A model generated the notes under the pieces. The model saw only the letters and a program-made list of their open reading frames with translations, ran no database searches and was not told where the DNA came from. Both the position numbers and the translations under genes were made by a program. 42,451 bases of DNA, taken from DASPTT01 sp035623275 (GTDB lineage: Bacteria; Actinomycetota; Acidimicrobiia; Acidimicrobiales; UBA8190). This document shows, one piece after another, positions 17,192-25,868 of the stretch; positions within the stretch are counted from its first letter, which is position 1, and every line of letters starts with the position of its first letter. The stretch covers positions 1 to 42,451 of the forward strand of contig DASPTT010000072.1 in the NCBI GenBank assembly GCA_035623275.1, given 5' to 3'.

Positions 17192-17821
17192 CTAGCTGCG
17201 CTGTGCCCCGGCGCTCGAGTGCTCGATGACGCGGTCGATGAACCCGTACTCCCGGGCCTCCTCGGCCGTGAACCACCGGTCCCGGTCCGAGTCCGCCTCG
17301 ATGCGCTCGATGTTCTGCCCGGTGTGGAAGGCGATGCGCTCCGCCATCATGCGCTTGAGGTAGACGATCTGCTCCGCCTGGATGGCGATGTCGGCCGCCT
17401 GCCCCTGCATCTGCCCCGAGGGCTGGTGCATGAGGATCCGGCTGTGGGGCAGCGCGAAGCGCTTGCCCGGCGTGCCCGCGCACAGGAGGAACTGGCCCAT
17501 GGACGCGGCCAGTCCCACGCAGATGGTGCTCACGTCGCAGCTGACGTACTGCATGGTGTCGTAGATGGCCAGGCCGTCGGTGACGGAGCCGCCGGGCGAG
17601 TTGATGTAGAGGGCGATGTCCCGCTCGTGGTCCTCGGCCGCCAGCAGCAGGAGCTGGGCGCACACCATGTTGGCGACCACCTCGTCGATGGCGCTGCCGA
17701 GGAAGATGATCCGCTCCTTGAGCAGTCGCTGGAACACGTCGGCCGAGGCGGCGTCGGGGGGGTTCGAGCGCATCACGGGGGAGATGTCGGCCGTGGCCGG
17801 GCGCGAGAGGTCGAGAGGCAT
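17192..17821 (-). CDS. clpP: ATP-dependent Clp protease proteolytic subunit
   Basis: At 209 residues this is a normal-length ClpP. The catalytic triad is visible: S107 in GLAASMGQ, H132 in LMHQPSG and D181 in DSDRDRW, with the same spacing as in E. coli ClpP (25 and 49 residues). The oxyanion and handle segments INSPGGSV and the QAADIAIQAEQI helix are present. It forms tetradecameric rings fed by a Clp ATPase. No clpX or second clpP lies beside it, unlike the paired clpP1-clpP2 of many actinobacteria. It sits at the head of the glycan exporter genes on the same strand, 21 bp upstream of wzm. Confidence 0.95.
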   Translation of the reverse strand: MPLDLSRPATADISPVMRSNPPDAASADVFQRLLKERIIFLGSAIDEVVANMVCAQLLLLAAEDHERDIALYINSPGGSVTDGLAIYDTMQYVSCDVSTICVGLAASMGQFLLCAGTPGKRFALPHSRILMHQPSGQMQGQAADIAIQAEQIVYLKRMMAERIAFHTGQNIERIEADSDRDRWFTAEEAREYGFIDRVIEHSSAGAQRS

Positions 17822-17919
17822 GCCCCGAGGCTACCCGGGATGGAGCCCAGGGACGGTCAGCCCGCCCGCCTAGGCTCGGGTCCGGCACGTCGCCGCCGCC
17901 CCGGTGCCGTGCACCGCTC

Positions 17920-18004
17920 GCGGGCGTGGCGGAACTGGTAGACGCGCCGGGTTTAGGTCCCGGTCCCTTCGGGGGTGGAGGTTCGAGTCCTCTCGCCCGC
18001 ACCA
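17920..18004 (+). tRNA. tRNA-Leu (anticodon TAG)
   Basis: The acceptor strands GCGGGCG (17920-17926) and CGCCCGC (17994-18000) pair fully, followed by discriminator A and an encoded CCA. The anticodon stem CCGGG/CCCGG closes the loop TTTAGGT, giving anticodon TAG. A long variable arm (CCCTTCGGGGG) marks a class II tRNA, and GGTTCGAGTCC is the T arm. The 3' two-thirds is overlapped antisense by the acyl-CoA ligase gene. Confidence 0.97.
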
Positions 18005-19947
18005 CCCGGGCCCGGCGCGGGCCCGCCCCCGGCCGGCGCCAGGACCGGCCGAAGGGCGTCGAGCACGGTGGCGTCGTCGATCGTCGAGGGGACGGGCTCG
18101 TCGCGCCCGTCGGCGATGCCGCGCATGGTGGCCCGCAGGATCTTTCCCGAGCGGGTCTTGGGGAGGGCGGCCACCACGTCCACCCGTCGCAGCGCGGCCA
18201 CGGCGCCGATCTCGTCTCGGACCCGCTGGACGAGCTCGGCCTCGATCTCGGCGTGGTCACGCCCGACCCCCGCCTTCAGCACGACGAAGCCGCGCGGCAC
18301 CTGACCCTTCATGGGATCGGCCACGCCGATCACCGCGCACTCCGCCACGTCGGGATGCCCGGCGATGACCTCCTCCATGGCCCCCGTCGACAGCCGGTGC
18401 CCCGCCACGTTGATCACGTCGTCGGTGCGGCCCATGACGAACACGTAGCCGTCCTCGTCGATGTAGCCGCCGTCGCCGGTGTGGTAGTGGCCGGGGTAGC
18501 GGCGCATGTAGCTCTCGACGAAGCGCTCGTCGTCGCGCCACAGCGTCGGCAGCGTGCCCGGCGGCAGGGGCAGGCGGATGGCGATGGCCCCCTCGACCCC
18601 CGGCCCCACCTCGCGGCCGTCGGTGCCGAGCACCCGCACGTCGTAGCCGGGCACGGGGACGGTGGGCGATCCCGGCTTGACCGGCAGGGGCTCGAGCCCC
18701 ATGAGGTTGGCCACGATGGGCCACCCCGTCTCGGTCTGCCACCAGTGGTCGACGACGGGGATGCGCAGGTGGTCGCTGGCCCAGGTATAGGTCTCGGGGT
18801 CGAGCCGCTCCCCCGCCAGGAACAGGTACCGGAGGGTGGAGACGTCGTACCCGGCGAGCAGCGCCGCCTTCGGGTCCTCCTTCTTGATGGCCCGGAAGGC
18901 CGTGGGCGCGGTGAACAGGGCCCGCACCCCGTGGTCCCGCACGACCCGCCAGAAGGCGCCGGCGTCGGGCGTGCCCACGGGCTTGCCCTCGTAGAGCACC
19001 GTGGTGGCGCCGGTGATGAGCGGGCCGTAGACGATGTAGGAGTGGCCCACCACCCAGCCGACGTCCGAGGCGGCCCAGAAGACGTCGCCCGCGTGGGTGT
19101 CGTAGACGTTGGCCATACTCCAGGCCAGGGCCACCGCATGCCCGCCGTTGTCGCGCACGACCCCCTTGGGCTTCCCCGTCGTCCCCGAGGTGTAGAGGAT
19201 GTAGAGGGGGTCGGTGGCCGCCACCGGCGTGCAGCCGACCGGCGACGCGCCTGCCATGGCCTCGTCCCACTCCACGTCGGCCGGGCCCAGCGCCGCCTCG
19301 ACCTGCGGTCGCTGCAGCACCACGCACGACGCGGGGCGGTGCTCGGCCAGCTCGACCGCCCGGTCGAGCAAGGGCTTGTACTCGATGACCCGGCTCGCCT
19401 CGATGCCGCAGGAGGCGGACACGACGACCTTGGGCCGCGCGTCGTCGATGCGGATGGCCAGCTCCTGCGCGGCGAAGCCGCCGAAGACCACCGAGTGCAC
19501 CGCCCCCAAGCGGGCACAGGCCAGCATGGCCACCACGGCCTCGGGGACCATGGGCATGTAGAGCACGACGCGGTCCCCCGGCACGACGCCCAGCCCGTGC
19601 AGCACCCCGGCGAAGCGGGCGACCTCGTCGCGCAGCGCCCGGTAGGTGAACGTCCGGGTCGTCCCGGTGACCGGGCTGTCGTAGACGAGGGCGGCCTGCT
19701 CGGCCCGGCCGCCCGCGACGTGGCGGTCGAGGGCGTTGAAGCAGGTGTTGAGCACACCGTCGGGGAACCAGCGGGTGAACGGGCGCCGACCGTCGTCGAG
19801 CACCGTCTGGGGCACCCGGTCCCAGTCCAGGGCCCCGGCCGCCTCGCCCCAGAAGCCCTCGGGGTCCTCCAGGCTGCGGCGGCGGGCGGTGCCGTAGGCG
19901 CCGGGCGGGGTGGTGCCGTAGGCGCCGGGCGGCGGGTCGGGGCCCAT
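17953..19947 (-). CDS. Propionate/acetate-CoA ligase (AMP-forming, PrpE/ACSS3-like)
   Basis: The 664-residue enzyme activates a short-chain acid via acyl-AMP to acyl-CoA. It shows the acetyl-CoA synthetase N-terminal cap (FWGEAAGALDW ... NTCFNALDRHV), the AMP-binding loop YTSGTTGKPKG, the WWQTETGWPI motif and the catalytic lysine K602 in RSGKILR. Sequence style (SMANVYDTHAGDVFWAASDVGW) is closer to propionyl-CoA synthetases than to Acs. The N-terminus contains an 8-residue duplication (PPGAYGTT/PPGAYGTA; DNA 19888-19932). The C-terminus runs about 28 residues beyond the expected end and stops only inside the tRNA-Leu gene, with its TAA complementary to bases in the anticodon loop. The original stop may have been lost. 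Substrate choice between acetate and propionate is not certain. Confidence 0.88.
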   Translation of the reverse strand: MGPDPPPGAYGTTPPGAYGTARRRSLEDPEGFWGEAAGALDWDRVPQTVLDDGRRPFTRWFPDGVLNTCFNALDRHVAGGRAEQAALVYDSPVTGTTRTFTYRALRDEVARFAGVLHGLGVVPGDRVVLYMPMVPEAVVAMLACARLGAVHSVVFGGFAAQELAIRIDDARPKVVVSASCGIEASRVIEYKPLLDRAVELAEHRPASCVVLQRPQVEAALGPADVEWDEAMAGASPVGCTPVAATDPLYILYTSGTTGKPKGVVRDNGGHAVALAWSMANVYDTHAGDVFWAASDVGWVVGHSYIVYGPLITGATTVLYEGKPVGTPDAGAFWRVVRDHGVRALFTAPTAFRAIKKEDPKAALLAGYDVSTLRYLFLAGERLDPETYTWASDHLRIPVVDHWWQTETGWPIVANLMGLEPLPVKPGSPTVPVPGYDVRVLGTDGREVGPGVEGAIAIRLPLPPGTLPTLWRDDERFVESYMRRYPGHYHTGDGGYIDEDGYVFVMGRTDDVINVAGHRLSTGAMEEVIAGHPDVAECAVIGVADPMKGQVPRGFVVLKAGVGRDHAEIEAELVQRVRDEIGAVAALRRVDVVAALPKTRSGKILRATMRGIADGRDEPVPSTIDDATVLDALRPVLAPAGGGPAPGPGGAGERTRTSTPEGTGT

Positions 19948-20123
19948 GGCTCGACGCTACCGAAGGCCCCGGCCCCCGGCGCAGCGCCGTTGGGCCCCAG
20001 TCGCCGCCGGGGGTGGGGTGGTTTTGACCCTCGTCCACGGCTTCGGTCATGCTGCCCGGGTCCACAATCCGGTGTCATCGTGACGCTCGACCCGGGCGGG
20101 TACACGGGGCAGGGCCGGGATCC

Positions 20124-20130
20124 AGGAGGT
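20124..20130 (+). promoter_or_regulatory. Strong Shine-Dalgarno sequence of the SDR gene
   Basis: AGGAGGT lies six bases before the ATG at 20137. It decides the start against the long open frame that continues upstream and against the second ATG two codons on. Confidence 0.8.
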
Positions 20131-20136
20131 CTCCAG

Positions 20137-21042
20137 ATGGGAATGCTCGACGGCAAGACCGCGATCATCACGGGCGCGGGACGCGGCATCGGCCGCGAAG
20201 AGGCCCTGTTGTTCGCGGCCGAGGGGGCCAAGGTCATCGTCAACGACGTCGGCGCCGCCCGGACCGGCGAGGGCGCGGACGTCCACCCGGCCCAGCAGAC
20301 CGTCGACGACATCACCGCCGCCGGCGGCGTCGCCGCCCTCAACACCGACGACGTGAGCTCGTGGGCCGGCGCCGAGCGCCTGGTGGCCCAGGCCGTCGAC
20401 ACATGGGGCCAGCTCGACATCCTGGTGAACAACGCCGGGATCCTGCGGGACAAGATGAGCTTCAACATGGACGAGTCCGACTGGGACGACGTCATCCGCG
20501 TGCACCTGAAGGGACATTTCGCCATGTCCCACTTCGCCGCCGTGCACTGGCGCAACCGCTCCAAGGGTGGCGAGGAGGTCCACGGCCGGATCGTCAACAC
20601 GGCCTCGGAGGCAGGGCTCTTCGGCAACGCGGGCCAGGCCAACTACGGCGCCGCCAAGGCCGGTATCGCGGCGATGACCATCATCCTCGGCCGTGAGCTC
20701 GAGCGCTACGGCGTGACGGTGAACGCCATCTCGCCGCGCGCCCGCACCCGGATGACCGAGGACCTCTTCGGCGAGATGGCCAAGGTCGAGGAGGGCAAGT
20801 TCGACGCCTTCGGGCCCCAGAACGTGGCCCCGCTCGTGGCCTTCCTGGCCTCGGACGAGGCGGCCGACGTCAACGGCCAGAACTTCGTGGTCTTCGGCGG
20901 CTCCGTGTGGGTCATGAAGGGGTGGTCGCCGGCCGGGTCCGTCACGCGGGACCACGGGTGGACGCCCAAGGAGCTGGCGGACGCCAAGGGCGAGCTGTTC
21001 AAGGGCCTCAAGTCCGGGCTCCCGCCATTCAGCTTCTTCTAG
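20137..21042 (+). CDS. Short-chain dehydrogenase/reductase
   Basis: The 301-residue NAD(P)-dependent oxidoreductase has TGAGRGIG at residues 12-19 (cofactor loop), NNAG at 98-101 and the catalytic S157, Y170 and K174 (Y-x3-K). The closest style is the hydroxyacyl-CoA dehydrogenase domain of multifunctional beta-oxidation enzymes (LVNNAGILRDKMSFNM, GLFGNAGQANYGAAKAG), so it probably oxidises a 3-hydroxyacyl-CoA. The C-terminal extension after residue 250 (WVMKGWSPAG ... FSFF) is typical of the actinobacterial group. It diverges from the CoA-ligase gene across 189 bp, which fits a joint role in acyl-CoA metabolism. Confidence 0.88.
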   Translation: MGMLDGKTAIITGAGRGIGREEALLFAAEGAKVIVNDVGAARTGEGADVHPAQQTVDDITAAGGVAALNTDDVSSWAGAERLVAQAVDTWGQLDILVNNAGILRDKMSFNMDESDWDDVIRVHLKGHFAMSHFAAVHWRNRSKGGEEVHGRIVNTASEAGLFGNAGQANYGAAKAGIAAMTIILGRELERYGVTVNAISPRARTRMTEDLFGEMAKVEEGKFDAFGPQNVAPLVAFLASDEAADVNGQNFVVFGGSVWVMKGWSPAGSVTRDHGWTPKELADAKGELFKGLKSGLPPFSFF

Positions 21043-21090
21043 GCCGGCTCGCCTGGGCCGGGCCGGCTCGCCTGGGCCGGGCCGGCTCGT
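21043..21090. repeat. Short tandem repeat of about 19 bp after the SDR gene
   Basis: The unit GCCGGCTCGCCTGGGCCGG occurs twice and partly a third time, directly after the SDR stop codon. Each unit can fold back on itself (GGCCGG/CCGGCC), so it might also act in transcription termination. Confidence 0.6.
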
Positions 21091-21237
21091 CGGCCTGGCC
21101 CGCCCGGCCGGCTGCCCGACCCCGCTCGAGCCCACCTCCCGGGGCCCCGCCGGGCGGTATGCCCGGAAGCGGGACCGGGGGGCGGATAACCTGCCTGCGC
21201 AGTCGACCGTCCGTGCCACGCGACCCTGGGGGGAGAG

Positions 21238-21792
21238 ATGAACCAGCAGCCCGACGCCGCATCCACCGGCCCGTCCACGACCACTCGCCGGCGACGCTGG
21301 GGCTGGACGACAGCCGTCCTGGCCACGGCGGCCGTCGCCACGGCCGCCTGCTCGAGCTCGAGCAGCTCCACCACCCCCCCGCCGAACCCGGCCACGGCCC
21401 AGTCGGACATCGGGGTCGTCTACGGGACCCTCTTCAACCTGGCCAGCAAGAACGCCAGCAAGATGGAGGCAAGCATCCAGGGCGGCTCGGCGCTGACGAC
21501 GGCCATCAACGAGGCCCTGTCGTCGCCGCTGTCGACCTCGGCCACCGGTGCCACGGTGACCTCCGCCACCATCCTGTCGTCCAGCGACTGCCAGGCGGCC
21601 AAGGTGCCGTCGCCCTGCGCCAAGGTCACGTACTCGATCCTGGGACCGGGCGGGCAGGTCCTGCTGCCCAACTCGACGGGCTACGCGGCCTACGTGAACG
21701 GCCACTGGCTGGTGGCCAAGGTGACCATCTGCGGGCTCTTCGAGCTGCTCTACCAGACCGAGAACAAGACGGGGACGCCGCCGGGCTGCTGA
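21238..21792 (+). CDS. Small four-cysteine lipoprotein, unknown family (copy 1)
   Basis: The 184-residue protein has a twin-arginine-like RRRRW stretch, a hydrophobic segment and a lipobox ATAAC with C38 as the lipidated cysteine, then a Ser-rich linker. The mature part has about 130 residues. A GGGGGGAGAG Shine-Dalgarno sequence lies just before the ATG. I do not recognise a named family. A paralogue lies at 40393-40896: both share LFN-A-KN, PSPCAKV-Y-ILG, GYA-YV-G-WLVAK-TICGL-EL-Y and the final G-PPGC. Three cysteines besides the lipidated one are conserved, including the last residue. A surface-exposed, disulfide-containing domain is inferred; its function is unknown. Confidence 0.8.
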   Translation: MNQQPDAASTGPSTTTRRRRWGWTTAVLATAAVATAACSSSSSSTTPPPNPATAQSDIGVVYGTLFNLASKNASKMEASIQGGSALTTAINEALSSPLSTSATGATVTSATILSSSDCQAAKVPSPCAKVTYSILGPGGQVLLPNSTGYAAYVNGHWLVAKVTICGLFELLYQTENKTGTPPGC

Positions 21793-21796
21793 CCGC

Positions 21797-22573
21797 CTAG
21801 CGACCGGGCTCCGGGCCTGGCGCTCGGCCCGACTCGTCGCCGCCTTCCGCGGGGCTGAGCGAGGTGGCGCGCGCCGGGAGCAGGGTCGAGATGGCATCGG
21901 CCACCTCCGCCACCGGTCCCGCCGCCACGACCCGGCCGTGGACCAGGACGACGGCCCGGTCGGCCAGGGCCAGGGCTCTCGGCACGTGCTGCTCGATCAC
22001 CAGCAACGACGTCCCTTCGGCCAGCACCCGGCGCAACGCCGCGAAGACCTCGTCGACGACCACCGGGGCGAGCCCGAGGGACAGCTCGTCGACGACCAGC
22101 AACCGCTGCGGGAGCGCCAGCACCCGGGCCAGCGTCAGCATCCGCTGCTCGCCGCCCGACAGCGTCCCCGCCGCCTGGTGGCGCCGCTCCCCCAGCCGGG
22201 GGAAGGCCTCGTAGGCGCGCGTCAGCAACGCGGGCGTGCGCCGCGGCCCGGCGGCCCGGCGAAAGGTGAGGGCCAGGTTCTCCTCCACGGTCAGGGTGGC
22301 GAACACCGACCGGCCCTCGGGCGCATGGGCCAGGCCCAGGCGCGCCACGCGCCATGCCGCCAGCCCGCCGATGTCCCGGCCGGCGAAGCGCACGCTGCCG
22401 CGCGTCACGGGCACGAGGCCCGAGACCACGCGGGCCACGGTGGACTTGCCTGCGCCGTTCGCCCCCACGAGCGCCACCGCGCCGCCTTCGGGCACGGTGA
22501 ACGACACGTCGAAGAGGGCCCGGTAGGGGCCGTAGGCGGCGTCGACGTGGGAGAGCTCGAGCAGGTCGCTCAC
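21797..22573 (-). CDS. livF: Branched-chain amino acid-type ABC transporter ATPase, LivF
   Basis: The 258-residue ATPase has Walker A GANGAGKST, signature LSGGEQRML, Walker B LLVVDELSLGLAP and an H-loop in VIEQHV. The APEGRSVFATLTVEENL segment is diagnostic of LivF. Its GTG start overlaps the livG stop (22570-22573). It pairs with LivG to power the fused LivHM permease. Substrates of this family include amino acids, amides, urea and aromatic or steroid acids, so the name does not fix the cargo. Confidence 0.92.
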   Translation of the reverse strand: MSDLLELSHVDAAYGPYRALFDVSFTVPEGGAVALVGANGAGKSTVARVVSGLVPVTRGSVRFAGRDIGGLAAWRVARLGLAHAPEGRSVFATLTVEENLALTFRRAAGPRRTPALLTRAYEAFPRLGERRHQAAGTLSGGEQRMLTLARVLALPQRLLVVDELSLGLAPVVVDEVFAALRRVLAEGTSLLVIEQHVPRALALADRAVVLVHGRVVAAGPVAEVADAISTLLPARATSLSPAEGGDESGRAPGPEPGR

Positions 22574-23340
22574 GGCGCGCCCTCCTCACCCAGATAGGCG
22601 CGGCGCACGCCGACGTCGGCGAGCACCTCGTCGACGGGCCCGTCGGCGATGAGGCGGCCGAAGTCGAGGACGACGAGGCGGTCCACCGTCGCCGCCACCA
22701 TCTCCAGGTCGTGCTCGACGAGCAGCAGCGCGATGCCCCGCTCGGCGTGGACGCGGCGCAACAGCGCGACGAGGGCCCGGGTCTCGGCGTCGTCGAGGCC
22801 CGAGGAGGGCTCGTCGAGCATGAGCAGCCGGGGTTCGCCCACCAGGGCGCGGGCCACCTCCACCAGCCGTCCCTCCCCCAGGCTGAGGGCCTCCACCGGC
22901 AGATCGGCGCGCGCGGCGAGGCCGACCAGCTCGAGCAGCTCGTCGGCGGCGGCGAGCTCCTCGTGCGTCGGGCGCCCCAGACCGAGCACGTCCTTCCACA
23001 GATGCCCCCGTCCGCTGCGCACCCGGGCGGTCACCAGGAGGTGCTGGCGCGGCGTCATGCCGGTGAAGAGCTCGAGGCGCTGGAAGGTGCGGCCGATGCC
23101 CAGGCGGCTGCGGCGGTAGGTGGGCATGCCGTCGATCCGCACGCCGTCGAGGGCCACCGTGCCGGTGTCGGGGCGCACCAGCCCCAGCAGGCAGTTGAAC
23201 AACGTGGTCTTGCCCGCGCCGTTGGGACCCACGAGGCCGACCGCCTCGCCCTCGTCGACCCGCAGCGACAGGGTGGCCAGGGCCCGCACCCCGCCGAAGC
23301 CCTTGGAGACGTCGATCGCCTCGAGCAGGGCCACCGTCAC
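22570..23340 (-). CDS. livG: Branched-chain amino acid-type ABC transporter ATPase, LivG
   Basis: The 256-residue ATPase has Walker A GPNGAGKTT, the LivG-type segment GIGRTFQRLELFTGMTP, a signature-like LSLGEGRLVEVARAL (LSLGE replacing the usual LSxGQ) and Walker B LLMLDEPSSGLDD. The start is the GTG at 23340, overlapping the permease stop (GTGA). The frame continues far upstream, but that part is a shadow of the permease gene. It is the second ATPase of the transporter. Confidence 0.92.
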   Translation of the reverse strand: MTVALLEAIDVSKGFGGVRALATLSLRVDEGEAVGLVGPNGAGKTTLFNCLLGLVRPDTGTVALDGVRIDGMPTYRRSRLGIGRTFQRLELFTGMTPRQHLLVTARVRSGRGHLWKDVLGLGRPTHEELAAADELLELVGLAARADLPVEALSLGEGRLVEVARALVGEPRLLMLDEPSSGLDDAETRALVALLRRVHAERGIALLLVEHDLEMVAATVDRLVVLDFGRLIADGPVDEVLADVGVRRAYLGEEGAP

Positions 23341-25304
23341 TCCCCCCCACTGAACGCCGCGCCACGGCCGGCGCGACGCCGGCGCACGTACACGACGACC
23401 TGTTCGACGCGGTCCACGAACCAGCGTTTGCCGAAGGCGACCACGCCCTCGGGGTGGCGCACGTACGTCAGCGCGGCGAGTCCGAACACCGCCGCGATCA
23501 GCGAGCTGTAGCGCGACGGAAGGTTGCTGATCAGCTGCTGGAGCACGGTATAGGCGATCCCGGCCTCGACGGCCCCGGCCACCGTGTGCACCCCGATGAC
23601 GGCCACCACCACCACGAACACCAAGGAGAACTGGTAGTTGAAGTCGTGAGACGACACCGTCTGTTGGAGCGATCCGTAGAGGACGCCGCCGATGCCCGCC
23701 AGCGCGGCGGACAGCGCGAAGGCCACGATGCGCCGCCACGAGACGTTGACCCCGATGGTGCGCGCGGCCACCTCCGATCCGCGCATGGCGGCCAGCTCCT
23801 GGCCCGTGGTGCCCCCGCGGATGAGGATCAGCGCGCCGCCACAGAGCACCAGGAAGAGGGTCGCCAACCAGAAGAAGCTCCCGCCCGCGCTGAAGTTCAC
23901 GGCGTCGATGGTGGGCCGGGGCACGGTCACACCGCTCGCACCGTTGCCCGCCCACGAGTAGGCGAAGAGGATGTTGTCGGCCATGAGGGCGAAGGCCAGG
24001 GTCACCAGCGCCAGGGCGATCCCGCCCAGGCGCAGGGTGGGGACGGCCACCACCGCGCCCACCGCCGCGGCGATGAGGGCGCCGGCCACCAGCCCGGTGA
24101 GCACGGGCGTGCCGTGGTGGGCGGCCAGCTGGCCGGCGGTGAAGGCGCCCACGCCCGCGAAGGTGGCCTGGCACAGCGAGATCTGGCCGGCCATGCCGGT
24201 GATGAGCGTGATGGAGAGGAACACCACCGACAGCACCAGGCCCTGCGTCAGCGTATAGAGCCAGTTGCCCGACACCCAGGTGAGGGCCGAGATCACGAAG
24301 ACCACCACCACCAGGGCGCCGAAGGCCCGCACCCCGAGGGTCACCTCGGTCATGCGCTCGGGCGGTCGCAGCGAGGGCGGCGGCGGGTCGCACGCGGCCA
24401 GGGGGTCCTCGATCTCGCCGCGGCTTCGGAACGAGGGCATGGCCACGAGCAGGATGACCAGGACCACGAAGGGGAAGGCAGGGCGCAGGCCCGAGGCCAG
24501 GATCGTGCCCGACGGCAGATAGCCGCCCACGATCTCCTGGCACACGCCGAGGAGGATCCCCCCGAGGAAGGTGAGGGGCAGGCTGACGAAGCCGCCGAAG
24601 GCGGCGGCGGCGATGGCGGCCACCAGCAGGTCGGTGAAGTTCGTCGGCGTGAGCGCGGCGAACACGGGGGCGAGCAGGACGCCCGCGAGGGCGGCGAAGA
24701 AGCTCGACAGCATCCACGCCGACGCGCTGACACGGTCGGCGTCGATGCCCGCCAACTCGGCCATACGCGGGCTCTCGACGACCGCCCGCATGCGCAGGCC
24801 GAGCCCGCCCGAGCGGAAGAGGAGGGCCAGCCCCAGGGCCGAGACGGCGGTCACGATCACGGTGGCGATCTCGAGTCCGTCGACGGCCAGGCTGCCCATG
24901 TGGAAGTACACCCGGCCCGCGTTCAGCAGCAGCGACGGCGGCCCGAGGAGCTGGCCCCCGCCGAAGATCATCTGGGTGATGCTCGGCAGCGCCAGCAGGA
25001 GCCCCAGCGCGGGCACCAGCTTCACCAGGGTGGGCTCGGTCCGGGTGTAGCGGAAGAGGAACCGGTCGAGCACGAAGCCGATGGCGGGGCCGAGGAGGAC
25101 CACGGACACGGCGAAGGCGGCCCAGATGGGCCAGCCGTGGCGCCGCGTCTCGTAGAAGACGACGGCCGAGACATAGGCCTGCGCGCCGAAGGCCAGGTTG
25201 AAGACCCCCGAGGCCTTGTAGGTGAGCACCAGGCCCATGGCCATGAGCGCGAACACGCAGCCGTAGGGGATCCCGGGCAGCGCGTAGGACAGGAACTGGC
25301 TCAT
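23337..25304 (-). CDS. Fused LivH-LivM-type ABC permease
   Basis: The 655-residue protein joins two permease domains normally encoded separately. Residues 1 to about 285 are LivH-like (FALMAMGLVLTYKASGVFNLAFGA, GLRMRAVVESPRMAELAGIDADRV). After a hydrophilic linker (about 290-320), residues about 325-655 are LivM-like (LSITLITGMAGQISLCQATFAG, MRGSEVAARTIGVNV). Fusion fixes a 1:1 channel. The ATG at 25304 lies inside the remnant of a substrate-binding protein gene, and no strong Shine-Dalgarno precedes it, so expression may be altered. The LivG and LivF genes follow with overlapping ends. Confidence 0.92.
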   Translation of the reverse strand: MSQFLSYALPGIPYGCVFALMAMGLVLTYKASGVFNLAFGAQAYVSAVVFYETRRHGWPIWAAFAVSVVLLGPAIGFVLDRFLFRYTRTEPTLVKLVPALGLLLALPSITQMIFGGGQLLGPPSLLLNAGRVYFHMGSLAVDGLEIATVIVTAVSALGLALLFRSGGLGLRMRAVVESPRMAELAGIDADRVSASAWMLSSFFAALAGVLLAPVFAALTPTNFTDLLVAAIAAAAFGGFVSLPLTFLGGILLGVCQEIVGGYLPSGTILASGLRPAFPFVVLVILLVAMPSFRSRGEIEDPLAACDPPPPSLRPPERMTEVTLGVRAFGALVVVVFVISALTWVSGNWLYTLTQGLVLSVVFLSITLITGMAGQISLCQATFAGVGAFTAGQLAAHHGTPVLTGLVAGALIAAAVGAVVAVPTLRLGGIALALVTLAFALMADNILFAYSWAGNGASGVTVPRPTIDAVNFSAGGSFFWLATLFLVLCGGALILIRGGTTGQELAAMRGSEVAARTIGVNVSWRRIVAFALSAALAGIGGVLYGSLQQTVSSHDFNYQFSLVFVVVVAVIGVHTVAGAVEAGIAYTVLQQLISNLPSRYSSLIAAVFGLAALTYVRHPEGVVAFGKRWFVDRVEQVVVYVRRRRAGRGAAFSGGE

Positions 25305-25765
25305 CGGCGGGCACGCTCGGGTCGTCGACCACGATGGGGATGCCGTACTTGTGGAACGCGGTGATGACGGTCTGACACCCCTGCTGGGCCTCGGCGATGC
25401 TGTAGGACACGATGGCGGCCGCGTGGACGTGGTGCTGCTCGGCGAGGAACACCGCCTGCAGCTGCGGAGCGGTGAAGTCGTTGTAGGACCCGGTGTTGCC
25501 GTACATGGACGGCCCGGCCATCCACTGCGAGTTGGGGTTCACGTTGAGCCCGAAGGTGGGTACGTCGTGCGAGGCCAGGTACGAGGCACCGGTGAACGAG
25601 GGTGTGGCCACGCCCACCACGGCGAACACGTGGTACTGGTCGACCAGGGCCCGGGCCTGCGTCGGTGACCTTGGTCGTCGCGTTCCCGCACCCGGCCAGC
25701 ACGCCGGCCAGCACACCGAGGGCGGCGAGCGTGCGAAGGCCCCACCCGGTGCGCGTCGACGCCAA
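25301..25765 (-). pseudogene. Remnant of a LivJ-type substrate-binding lipoprotein gene (frameshifted, internally deleted, 3'-truncated)
   Basis: A TTG at 25765, with AGGGGGT upstream, begins a good lipoprotein signal (RTLAALGVLAGVLAGCG) in one frame. At about 25660-25670 the frame breaks. A second frame continues with clear periplasmic type I binding-protein sequence: DQYHVFAVVGVATPSFTG, DVPTFGLNVNPNSQW and AAAIVSYSIAEAQQGCQ. It then runs into the permease start at 25304 without the C-terminal lobe. A complete family member has about 400 residues; only about 35 plus about 120 remain. The segment between lipobox and first strand and the whole second lobe are gone. Genuine gene decay or an assembly deletion would both give this picture. 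Confidence 0.8.
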
Positions 25766-25868
25766 GAAGCGACCCCCTGTGGGACGGACGGTGGATGGGA
25801 CGTTGGCTCCTCGACCGACCCTACCATCGCGCCCCGAACGCCAATCGTCCCCTCGCCTCGGCCCGTCC

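Noticed and set aside
22570..25827. A single open frame joining the binding-protein remnant, a permease shadow and LivG
   Set aside because: The permease is clearly encoded in another frame; the long frame is open only by composition. Its two ends are real but separate genes.
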